Virus record (IMG/VR): IMGVR_UViG_3300032236_000430
Coordinates: 1 to 41,969 of that record
Reading direction: 5' to 3' (one strand)
Length of the DNA: 41,969 bases
Source of the DNA: a virus
The notes beneath the pieces were generated by a model. It had not been told where the DNA came from. It worked only from the letters and a program-made list of their open reading frames with translations, and made no database searches. Each line of letters starts with the position of its first letter. Position 1 is the stretch's first letter. Positions 9,331-15,416 of the stretch are shown piece by piece. A program made the position numbers and the translations under genes.

Positions 9331-11106
9331 TTATACTCGAGTTTGCCGACTGACGCCAGCGCTTAGCCGTGGATTACCTGATTGGTTCATCCCAGCTAAT
9401 AATTGTTCCATCGCTGGAGGCTGCCCTGGAGGTAGGGCCCCTGGTGGAGCAGATGTGGGTCCTGGCGCGCCTTGAGGCGTCTGCCCAGGTTGTGGCTCAA
9501 CACCAGGGGGAGCTGGAGGTGGAGGGGTAGGCGCGAACGCTTCCTGCACCAATTCTTCGATTTCTTTGCCTTCTTGACGGCCTTTAATAACTTGAGCCAT
9601 AGAGGAAAGAATCTTAGAAGGGTCTTGACCCTGCATAACCATTTGAGGAAGAGCGCCTGCGAGCGCACCGAGCATAGCTACGGTTGCGTCTCGAAGTTCT
9701 TCTACCTGGATCTGTTGAGTTTCTTCTGTAATGTTAAGTTCCCACGGGAGGTTGCGTTGTAGGAAGTCGCGCGAGATGAGTTTATCTCCACGTGCCTGAA
9801 GCCCGAAGACTAGCGCACGGTTAGGATCAAGGCCTGCCATGAGACCGTAGGTAGCGTCGCAGTGGTAGTTGCCGTTGATATCCTTGGAAGGAATGTAGGT
9901 AATCTCGTATGGTGCGCCAGCATTGATGCCGCGAACTTGCTTAACGGAGTTAGGCCAGTAGGTTTCATCCATCTTAAAGCAGACAAACATGACCTTACGG
10001 AATGTATCTGCCAATACAGCCTGAGCTGTCTTGATCTGGGTATCGAACCCACCCATTAAGGACTGAACGCCCTTGCCTGTGACAATAGAGCCTGATTGCT
10101 GACCTAGGCGACCCTGTGGGTAGCGAGATCCAACCATAAGCTCGTGATCGAGCTCTTGGCCTTCTTGGAAGATGCCATTAGGGATATTAAGCTCAACGCG
10201 ACGGATCTTCTCTGGGTTAGCGGAGCGGATAGTGGCGTCTGGGCCAATCTCTACAGTATTAACATCGTTAGGCAAAGCAAATGGTGCTTGAACTGACTTT
10301 TGGGCTGCCTCAAGTGTGAGGTTAGCAAAACGACCGCGGGCAACCTGTACCCACATGATGTCGTCAAACTGACCACGCTGGGTCTCGTCGTCTACGCCAG
10401 GGCGTACTGCAAGTACGACTGGGATCTCATCAAGGAGATTTTCTACATGGACAAGAACAAGGTTATTGCGCTCTGGCAAGAAAAGGAAAGTCTGGTCTTT
10501 GTCCTGGTAGCGGTACATCTCGAGCTGACGCTCGGAGGTGCGCTTCTCGTACTTGTTACGAATGAGCGCTTCGTGCTCAGGGAACTGGTTGATAAGATCG
10601 CGGACGGTCTTAAAATAACGCTTGGTGTATGAGATCAGCTTACCGAAACGGTCGAACTCTGGGTATGCGCCGAGAGGTGACTCAATACGAATAAGCGGGC
10701 GCTTGCCCTTCTCGTCTGGTTCGATGATGAAAGGAAGCATACCAAAGGTTACGTAGTAATCTGCACCTGAGTACATCTTGGTCTGCAGATCTGCTGCGTC
10801 GCGGTAACCAGCTGCAATCATGGTGCGCTTGTCGGCATTGCGACGGGCGCGGTCATTATTGACATTGTTGGTCATGCATGAAAAAGTTGGCAGTGGGGCT
10901 ATGACTTCTGCAATGTCCCGAGCTGCCACATCGATGAAGTTCGAAACCATAGGTTTCGGATAGTCATCGGAGAAGAGTTGTGGAAATACGTTCTGGATGT
11001 CACCCTGACGGATAGACATGAGATCCTGCCAGCGGGCATCGCGGCGATGATTGTGAGTACGGATCTTGCGAACCTTCTCACTCACCTCATCAATGGTTAA
11101 TGCCAT
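9331..11106 (-). CDS. Portal protein
   Basis: A 591-residue protein encoded directly after the large terminase, with the ATG sharing a base with the terminase stop (TAATG). It has the usual portal layout: an N-terminal charged helical part, a central alpha/beta region with an aromatic-rich wing (YVTFGMLPFIIEP, SPLGAYPEFD), a long helical segment (FDTQIKTAQAVLADTFRKVM) and a Pro/Gln-rich disordered tail after about residue 520. Portals form the dodecameric ring at one capsid vertex that passes DNA in and out. Size, position and fold pattern agree. The Pro-rich tail (PTPPPPAPPG) is a low-complexity addition common in actinophage portals. Confidence 0.85.
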   Translation of the reverse strand: MALTIDEVSEKVRKIRTHNHRRDARWQDLMSIRQGDIQNVFPQLFSDDYPKPMVSNFIDVAARDIAEVIAPLPTFSCMTNNVNNDRARRNADKRTMIAAGYRDAADLQTKMYSGADYYVTFGMLPFIIEPDEKGKRPLIRIESPLGAYPEFDRFGKLISYTKRYFKTVRDLINQFPEHEALIRNKYEKRTSERQLEMYRYQDKDQTFLFLPERNNLVLVHVENLLDEIPVVLAVRPGVDDETQRGQFDDIMWVQVARGRFANLTLEAAQKSVQAPFALPNDVNTVEIGPDATIRSANPEKIRRVELNIPNGIFQEGQELDHELMVGSRYPQGRLGQQSGSIVTGKGVQSLMGGFDTQIKTAQAVLADTFRKVMFVCFKMDETYWPNSVKQVRGINAGAPYEITYIPSKDINGNYHCDATYGLMAGLDPNRALVFGLQARGDKLISRDFLQRNLPWELNITEETQQIQVEELRDATVAMLGALAGALPQMVMQGQDPSKILSSMAQVIKGRQEGKEIEELVQEAFAPTPPPPAPPGVEPQPGQTPQGAPGPTSAPPGALPPGQPPAMEQLLAGMNQSGNPRLSAGVSRQTRV

Positions 11107-13007
11107 TATCGATATCCTCCGTTAGCAGCAATTCTATGCTTCATTGATTCCCATTCGTCCAATTGAACGACTTGGCGTTTAGACATTTCGCCACGTGTGG
11201 CAAATGGGTTTTTGATCCAGGTATCCTGGTAGGCGCCCATTTGGTTGATGAACTGGCGCATCTGCGTCTCAGCAAACCACAAGGCCATGGGGCCGTCTTG
11301 CTTGTTCTTAGTTCCAGGCGACCAGGTGACTAGCTGCTCCACCAAAGCTTTCATGGATTCATCGGTAGTTCTTGGCAGGTCAATGAGGTTATCCCCCATG
11401 TGCTGGTTCTTCTCATCCATGTGGCCAAAGAGGCCAGCCATAGATGCCACACCATACTCGCCATCCATCTTGTTGGCACCAGTGTAGTGGTGAACAAGTC
11501 GAATACCGCGGCTAGCGAGGAAGGCGTTAATCTCTTCGTCTTGAGTAAGGAAGAGCTGGAACGCGTTCTTCTCGATAACCCAGACCTTTGGGTTGTATTT
11601 GAAGGTCCACTCACGGATTAGTTCGCGGATCTTTGCTGGAGTTGGTGCGGTCATCTTGGAGGCTTCAAGAATAAAGCGCTTCTTGGTTTCCGTATCGCCA
11701 GCGTAGGCAATGCTAAAGGTATCACCAGACATGGCTGGGTCCATAGAGCAAATAATGTAAGGTGGGCGTGTTAGGTGTGGGTGACCTGGAGCACCTTCGA
11801 TAAGCGGGCCAGGGGCGCGCATACCTGAGATAGATGCCTGAACAGCTTCGCGGTTGAAGACCGCATCGGATGAGACATCCTGCTGCTGGTAAACCATTGC
11901 CCACGTACGTGGATCTAAGATCGCACGACGTTTCTTAAGATGCGGGCCATCCCAACGAGGGAATAGGCCGTTCTCATCAGCTGGGGTTGGATCCTTAAGC
12001 CATGGTCGGTCAGACTTAGGCCACAAGGTTACCCACTTCTCTGGATCCTCATCGGACTCGAGAATGGCTGGCATAGCCAGATAGGTCCAAGGTGACTCAC
12101 CCTCTGGGTAGCGGGTTGGGTCGCGTAGGACTTTATACAAGTCGATGGGATCCACACGGGTTCCTACGACAAGAAGCTTAGAGAATGGGCCAAGACGGGT
12201 GACGCAGTCCTGCTGAATCCAGCGAAGATGCTTCTCGTACTCATTGGCGTTAGACAAGACGACGCAGTCGTCAAGAATAATCAGATCTGAACGAGCACCG
12301 TAGATATGACCACCGATACCCAGAGCCTGGATCGTAGGATCCTTTTCGGCCGAGTTGCGGGCTAGGTAGATTTCTGTGGATGTCCACTTGTCAGCGGTAG
12401 CTTTCCAGCCTTCGACTGGCGCAAAGCGACGTTGTAGGTCTGCCCATGTAGGGTTAGTCAGACGCTGCTTGACAGCGTAAAGAAATTCTGAGGCCATGGT
12501 CTGGGTCTTAGACACGATTTTGATACGGATATTAGGATCGGTACAGACGCGGTAGGTCACATAATCAATTGAGACGGTCATGGACTTGGCATGATCTGGT
12601 GGAACATTGACCAAGACGTACTGGGGTTCGCCAGGTTCGTAGGTCATATTAGGATGGATCCACCGTGGCTCTTTACCGTCCAGTAGATCGGTGATGTTGA
12701 GCTGGTGAGCAAAGGTCTGGGACATGAGGTACTTGCTACGGAATTCCTCAAAGCTGATATTGGCGTCCTCGCCGAGAGTGACGCCGTCCCGCTTTTGGAT
12801 GTCACGGACTAGGTCGATGGCTTCTTTAAACTGGGGGTCTGTGGATCGGTAGTACTCGTAGGACTTGACCGACTTACCTGCTGCCTTACAGGCTGACTCG
12901 ACCGTTTCGCCTGCCTGGATGAGATCAATGATGATCTGCTTGGCTTCCTTGGAAGACCGCTTGGCTCCCTGGGCTACGGTATATTTATGGCTGGATGTGG
13001 ACGCCAC
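11106..13007 (-). CDS. Large terminase subunit with N-terminal HTH-like domain
   Basis: A 633-residue packaging ATPase-nuclease. Residues about 15-75 form a helix-turn-helix-like module (TVESACKAAGKSVKSYEYYR), as found in small terminase subunits. The ATPase has a degenerate Walker A at about 136-143 (PPDHAKSM) and Walker B at 242-247 (LIILDD). The RNase H-like nuclease opens with Asp 423 in the SMDPAMSGD segment. These motifs identify the motor that cuts and pumps phage DNA into the procapsid through the portal. No separate small terminase gene is visible, so the N-terminal module may supply DNA recognition. ATG 13007 has no strong ribosome site; GAGG lies rather far upstream. It is the first gene of the late block. 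Confidence 0.92.
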   Translation of the reverse strand: MASTSSHKYTVAQGAKRSSKEAKQIIIDLIQAGETVESACKAAGKSVKSYEYYRSTDPQFKEAIDLVRDIQKRDGVTLGEDANISFEEFRSKYLMSQTFAHQLNITDLLDGKEPRWIHPNMTYEPGEPQYVLVNVPPDHAKSMTVSIDYVTYRVCTDPNIRIKIVSKTQTMASEFLYAVKQRLTNPTWADLQRRFAPVEGWKATADKWTSTEIYLARNSAEKDPTIQALGIGGHIYGARSDLIILDDCVVLSNANEYEKHLRWIQQDCVTRLGPFSKLLVVGTRVDPIDLYKVLRDPTRYPEGESPWTYLAMPAILESDEDPEKWVTLWPKSDRPWLKDPTPADENGLFPRWDGPHLKKRRAILDPRTWAMVYQQQDVSSDAVFNREAVQASISGMRAPGPLIEGAPGHPHLTRPPYIICSMDPAMSGDTFSIAYAGDTETKKRFILEASKMTAPTPAKIRELIREWTFKYNPKVWVIEKNAFQLFLTQDEEINAFLASRGIRLVHHYTGANKMDGEYGVASMAGLFGHMDEKNQHMGDNLIDLPRTTDESMKALVEQLVTWSPGTKNKQDGPMALWFAETQMRQFINQMGAYQDTWIKNPFATRGEMSKRQVVQLDEWESMKHRIAANGGYR

Positions 13008-13103
13008 TGGGATACCTCACTTAGGGGCTGGGTTTGGGTAAAAGGTTAGGGTATTGATTTTGGGCATAGCCCTGGTTATATGTATATATATTATATGATA
13101 TAT

Positions 13104-13152
13104 CTGATTGATTGAGGAGCGTGTAGCTTCAAGCGAAACGCTCTGATTGATT
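13104..13152. repeat. CTGATTGATT direct repeats flanking an inverted repeat
   Basis: CTGATTGATT occurs at 13104-13113 and 13143-13152. Between the copies lie GAGCGT (13117-13122) and its complement ACGCTC (13138-13143), which can form a stem with a 15-base loop that itself contains GCTTCAAGC. TATATA tracts flank the unit on both sides. The layout suggests a protein-binding site or an origin element. Confidence 0.6.
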
Positions 13153-13220
13153 TATATATACATATAAGATAACCTGTATATTTGATATAAAACCGACTTT
13201 TATTTTGAAATATTTTTACA

Positions 13221-13238
13221 ATGTGACTGAAGTCACAT
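13221..13238. promoter_or_regulatory. Perfect CRP/GlxR-type operator
   Basis: The palindrome ATGTGAC-TGAA-GTCACAT contains TGTGA-N6-TCACA, the classic binding site of cAMP receptor protein family regulators, including actinobacterial GlxR/Crp. No CRP-like gene is visible in the phage, so a host regulator would be the reader. Confidence 0.6.
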
Positions 13239-13361
13239 GATTATTGTCCTAGTATGTCCTATTTTGTATATATTATAGGGGGGCTATATTTATAAAAATT
13301 ATTTTGGGTGATACTCAATCAATCTTACACTCATAATTAAAACTCCCCAGGTCAAATATAA

Positions 13362-13388
13362 TTGAAAGTTCAACTATTGAATATTCAA
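13362..13388. promoter_or_regulatory. Two adjacent TTGAA-N2-TTCAA palindromes
   Basis: TTGAAAGTTCAA (13362-13373) and TTGAATATTCAA (13377-13388) have centres 15 bp apart. The second is a perfect 12-bp palindrome. Paired palindromes are typical of cooperative repressor binding, but the ligand is unknown. Confidence 0.45.
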
Positions 13389-13408
13389 CTACCTAGCCTT
13401 GAACATAT

Positions 13409-13426
13409 TGCGCCCATTGGGGCGCA
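13409..13426. repeat. G/C-rich inverted repeat TGCGCCC-ATTG-GGGCGCA
   Basis: A perfect 7-bp stem with a four-base loop. A run of five T begins about 11 bases downstream on the plus strand, too far for a standard intrinsic terminator. It may still be an operator or an RNA stem. Confidence 0.4.
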
Positions 13427-13512
13427 TATTCCTAGTGTTTTTCGGGTGTCTTGGTGTTTTCTGGTGAACTATCAAAGGCACACCATTAGGGGGCAAGGAA
13501 TAGAAGCTCTTT

Positions 13513-13536
13513 CGCCGGACATGATCGCCGGACATG
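13513..13536 (+). repeat. Tandem direct repeat CGCCGGACATG x2
   Basis: CGCCGGACATG lies at 13513-13523 and 13526-13536, a 13-bp period. It opens the G-rich part of the control hub. Confidence 0.6.
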
Positions 13537-13585
13537 GTGGAAAGTGGGGGCATGAGATCACGCCATGAGTCGGGGTGAGTGATGA

Positions 13586-13675
13586 GTGAGAGAGATCGGC
13601 AGACCTATCCCAGACCGCCCCAAAGGTCGGCAGGGTGGCAGGAGATCGGCAGGGAGATCGGGGCAGGGTGGCAAG
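13586..13675 (+). repeat. GATCGGCAG / CAGGGTGGCA iteron-like cluster
   Basis: Variants of GAGATCGGCAG occur near 13589, 13642 and 13654 (the last as GAGATCGGGGCAG), with a GGTCGGCAG variant near 13626. CAGGGTGGCA appears near 13631 and 13664. The spacing is irregular, so this is iteron-like rather than a regular array. Confidence 0.45.
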
Positions 13676-13677
13676 GT

Positions 13678-13693
13678 GTACGGGATACCGTAC
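13678..13693 (+). promoter_or_regulatory. 16-bp early palindrome, copy 1
   Basis: GTACGGGATACCGTAC, with half-sites GTACGG/CCGTAC around GATA. It lies about 45 bp upstream of the possible promoter for the first early gene and is identical to the copies at 14556 and 14716. Confidence 0.8.
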
Positions 13694-13737
13694 GGGGCAG
13701 GGGTTTACGCTCAGCCCAGACACGAAGCAGGGGAGAG

Positions 13738-13765
13738 TTGCGCTACCCGCCAAAGGTGGTACTAT
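13738..13765 (+). promoter_or_regulatory. Possible promoter for first early gene
   Basis: TTGCGC (13738-13743) and TACTAT (13760-13765) are 16 bases apart and lie about 45 bp before the chosen start codon. Both boxes are imperfect, so this is only a candidate. Confidence 0.35.
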
Positions 13766-13809
13766 TTTCCTAGTGGGCAACACCGCCCGCCAAAATGAAA
13801 GGTAAAAAA

Positions 13810-14424
13810 ATGACCGCAAAGCCAAAGACAGCAACACCAGCAAAGACCGCAAAGACCACAGAAGTTTCAGAGGAATTGGTATCGGCGTACCTCGCTCTCG
13901 CGACGGGTCGCAATTCTTCAACATGGGAATTCTTCGCGGAAGCATTGAAGTATTCTGTGCGTGTTCGCAAGGACTCAATCGCAAAGGCTCAGAAGGACAC
14001 AGGGTTCAGCCTTTCAGATGTGACCCCTACCAAGAGCCAGTATTTTGAGACTCTCGCCCGCATGGAGAAGAAATTTCACCTATCCCAGTCCATGCCGTTT
14101 GCCAAAGCGATCTCCCTCGCTGGCAAAGCAGACGTGACCTTGAAGGCTGAAGGAGCGCGCGCGCTGGTCACCAAGTCAAAGACCGTCGAAGCGTTTGCCG
14201 AAGCCCTACCAAAGACCACCCGCAAAGCCCGCCCCGCTTCTGAGAAGTCAGAGGGAGAATTTTCGGGAGAGGTTTCAGATATTCTCGCCCTCTCCATTGA
14301 AGAGATCTTGGAGAGTGTGGTCGATCTCGCTCAGCGCGAGACTTCCGAAGAGCGCGAAGAGATCGCCAAGCGTTTAACCGCCGTCGCGAAGTTAGTCCGC
14401 GCCATGAATACGGTCAGCGCATAG
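13810..14424 (+). CDS. Early hydrophilic protein, unknown, possibly DNA-binding
   Basis: A 204-residue, charged, soluble protein with a Lys/Thr/Ala-rich N-terminus (PKTATPAKTAK). The helical middle is followed by a helical acidic C-terminus (EEILESVVDLAQRETSEEREE). I chose ATG 13810 because AAAGG lies at the right distance, whereas an in-frame ATG at 13795 has no ribosome site. The segment around residues 58-90 could be a helix-turn-helix, but this is not clear. The gene stands alone between the control hub and a strong terminator, so it is probably expressed early and abundantly. It could be a transcription or replication regulator, possibly the reader of the 16-bp palindrome; that is conjecture. 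Confidence 0.7.
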   Translation: MTAKPKTATPAKTAKTTEVSEELVSAYLALATGRNSSTWEFFAEALKYSVRVRKDSIAKAQKDTGFSLSDVTPTKSQYFETLARMEKKFHLSQSMPFAKAISLAGKADVTLKAEGARALVTKSKTVEAFAEALPKTTRKARPASEKSEGEFSGEVSDILALSIEEILESVVDLAQRETSEEREEIAKRLTAVAKLVRAMNTVSA

Positions 14425-14440
14425 TCTGACCCGATCAGAT

Positions 14441-14477
14441 AACCCTCGCGCCTTCGGGCGCGGGGGTTATTTTTTTG
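14441..14477 (+). terminator. Strong intrinsic terminator after first early gene
   Basis: A 12-bp stem (AACCCTCGCGCC / GGCGCGGGGGTT, one T-G pair) with a TTCG tetraloop is followed by TA and a run of seven T, beginning 16 bases after the stop codon. It isolates the first early gene from the downstream operon. Confidence 0.92.
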
Positions 14478-14490
14478 TCCAAAAATTCGG

Positions 14491-14511
14491 CCAACACAAA
14501 CCAACACAAAC
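14491..14511 (+). repeat. Tandem CCAACACAAA repeat (11-mer copies 1 and 2)
   Basis: CCAACACAAAC occurs at 14491-14501 and 14501-14511, overlapping by one base so the period is 10 bp. A third copy is at 14597-14607. Further single copies lie in coding DNA at 15907, 18323, 20564 and 26642, all on the plus strand. Confidence 0.8.
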
Positions 14512-14519
14512 TCTCGGCT

Positions 14520-14549
14520 GGCGTATGACGGCGTATGATGGAGTCTGAT
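14520..14549 (+). repeat. Three tandem 10-bp repeats (GGCGTATGAY type)
   Basis: GGCGTATGAC, GGCGTATGAT and GGAGTCTGAT follow one another with exact 10-bp spacing, so equivalent faces repeat once per helical turn. The array ends six bases before palindrome copy 2. Confidence 0.55.
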
Positions 14550-14555
14550 CGCGCC

Positions 14556-14571
14556 GTACGGGATACCGTAC
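14556..14571 (+). promoter_or_regulatory. 16-bp early palindrome, copy 2
   Basis: GTACGGGATACCGTAC, identical to copies 1 and 3, in the 325-bp gap between the terminator and the next gene. No good promoter was found at the distance seen for copies 3 and 4. Confidence 0.8.
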
Positions 14572-14649
14572 AGGCTATTTAGCCCGTCTAAAATTTCCAA
14601 CACAAACTATTGACGATTACTGATGACGGCTGATTAAGGATTTGGTCGC

Positions 14650-14678
14650 TTGACCTAACATGTGATCTAGGTTATACT
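14650..14678 (+). promoter_or_regulatory. Near-consensus sigma70 promoter of early operon
   Basis: TTGACC (14650-14655), a 17-base spacer and TATACT (14673-14678) match the vegetative sigma consensus at 5 of 6 bases in each box. Transcription would start near 14685, so the palindrome at 14716 falls in the early transcribed leader. Confidence 0.75.
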
Positions 14679-14715
14679 TGAGGTACTGGTCAGGGAACTA
14701 GCCCGAGCCACAAGT

Positions 14716-14731
14716 GTACGGGATACCGTAC
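14716..14731 (+). promoter_or_regulatory. 16-bp early palindrome, copy 3 (leader operator)
   Basis: GTACGGGATACCGTAC, beginning 43 bp after the start of the -10 box of the 14650 promoter and 19 bp before the GTG start of the next gene. The position suits a roadblock or operator acting just after initiation. Confidence 0.8.
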
Positions 14732-14749
14732 AGATAACGGAGTAGAAAA

Positions 14750-15043
14750 GTGAGCATTATCCAAAATCGCTCAGTAGTCAAAGCAAGTCCTAGCAAGTTA
14801 GGAACATCAGGAGCGCGTCTCTCAGATACGCCTCATGGTCGCCCAGTACCAGCACCAAAGACTCACGCAAAGAGTGAGCGCACAGTTCTTCAAGGGTTAA
14901 AGCAAGTTATCTATCGCGACCTCAACGCTGAGCGCGAAGCCCTAGAAGAGTGGTCTGATGAATACTCAACTAACCGAGCAAAGATTGAGAGCAACCTACG
15001 CCGTCAGCGTGAGGCTCTCGCGACACTAGCAGATTGGGAATAA
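14750..15043 (+). CDS. Small early protein with C-terminal helical region
   Basis: A 97-residue protein starting at GTG 14750, seven bases after GGAG. The first 45 residues are Ser/Pro/Lys-rich and probably disordered. The rest (GLKQVIYRDLNAEREALEEW and on) is an amphipathic helical segment with coiled-coil potential. It is the first gene after the 14650 promoter and its operator-like palindrome. No family was recognised. Confidence 0.7.
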   Translation: MSIIQNRSVVKASPSKLGTSGARLSDTPHGRPVPAPKTHAKSERTVLQGLKQVIYRDLNAEREALEEWSDEYSTNRAKIESNLRRQREALATLADWE

Positions 15044-15045
15044 TC

Positions 15046-15207
15046 ATGAAACTCACAAAGCGTGGCGAGATCGTGTTCGCCGTATCCCTAGTCATCTCAG
15101 CCTTCACCATCATGTTCGGCTTCATGTGGCTAATTGACCATATCAACTGGGTCGGAGATCACTACTGCTTCCACTCATCTCTCGTCTGCTATGGATTGGA
15201 TAAGTAA
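15046..15207 (+). CDS. Single-pass membrane miniprotein (53 aa)
   Basis: ATG 15046 gives 53 residues. After a basic start (MKLTKRGE) residues 9-31 form one hydrophobic transmembrane helix (FAVSLVISAFTIMFGFMWLI). The short C-terminal part contains two Cys and two His (HYCFHSSLVC). The positive N-terminus suggests an N-inside orientation with the Cys/His part outside. GGGA precedes the start. Small early membrane proteins are often host-takeover or superinfection-exclusion factors, but nothing here proves that. Confidence 0.65.
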   Translation: MKLTKRGEIVFAVSLVISAFTIMFGFMWLIDHINWVGDHYCFHSSLVCYGLDK

Positions 15208-15311
15208 TGCGCAATCTATACCTCGTCATCAAGTGGCGCCTCGCACTACGCAAGGTCAAAGCCTCAGACTTCGGATCTCCTGAGTCTCCCGTAAGTGTTA
15301 CGGTCGTTTGA
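15207..15311 (+). CDS. Possible 34-aa basic peptide
   Basis: The ATG shares a base with the preceding stop (TAATG) and the 34-residue frame (MRNLYLVIKWRLALRKVKAS and on) is amphipathic and basic. Its TGA stop lies inside the -35 box of the next promoter. The start geometry supports translation, but a peptide this short cannot be confirmed by sequence alone. Confidence 0.4.
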   Translation: MRNLYLVIKWRLALRKVKASDFGSPESPVSVTVV

Positions 15312-15336
15312 CATAACACCCAAAATAGTCTAAGAT
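15308..15336 (+). promoter_or_regulatory. Near-consensus sigma70 promoter before amidoligase operon
   Basis: Perfect TTGACA (15308-15313), a 17-base spacer and TAAGAT (15331-15336). The leader to the amidoligase ATG is about 75 bases and contains palindrome copy 4. Confidence 0.8.
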
Positions 15337-15372
15337 TATCTCATAATTAAATATAGATTTCAGTTCTAGACC

Positions 15373-15388
15373 GTACGGTATTCCGTAC
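15373..15388 (+). promoter_or_regulatory. 16-bp early palindrome, copy 4 (leader operator)
   Basis: GTACGGTATTCCGTAC has perfect half-sites and differs from copies 5 and 6 at one central base. It starts 42 bp after the start of the -10 box, nearly the same geometry as copy 3 at the 14650 promoter. Confidence 0.8.
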
Positions 15389-15416
15389 AGTCGCTATCTA
15401 CTAGAAAGGATACAAA

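Larger units (their letters stand above)
13008..13809. promoter_or_regulatory. Non-coding control hub; candidate origin and divergent promoter region
   Basis: About 800 bases without a convincing gene separate the minus-strand late block from the plus-strand early block. The left half (13080-13350) is extremely AT-rich, with TATATA runs. The right half (13500-13700) is G-rich and repetitive. It contains direct repeats, several palindromes, a perfect CRP-type site and the first copy of the 16-bp early-region palindrome; these are listed separately. AT-rich DNA beside tandem repeats is what replication origins look like, but no initiator protein was recognised, so the origin call is inference. 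Confidence 0.6.

Noticed and set aside
13409-13426. Intrinsic terminator
   Set aside because: The stem is good, but the T run begins about 11 bases too far downstream. It is listed as an inverted repeat instead.
13472-13984. Minus-strand 170-codon open frame opposite the early hub
   Set aside because: It spans the repeats and the start of the 13810 gene, lacks a ribosome site, and its Leu/Ser/Pro composition looks like an artefact of G-rich repeats.
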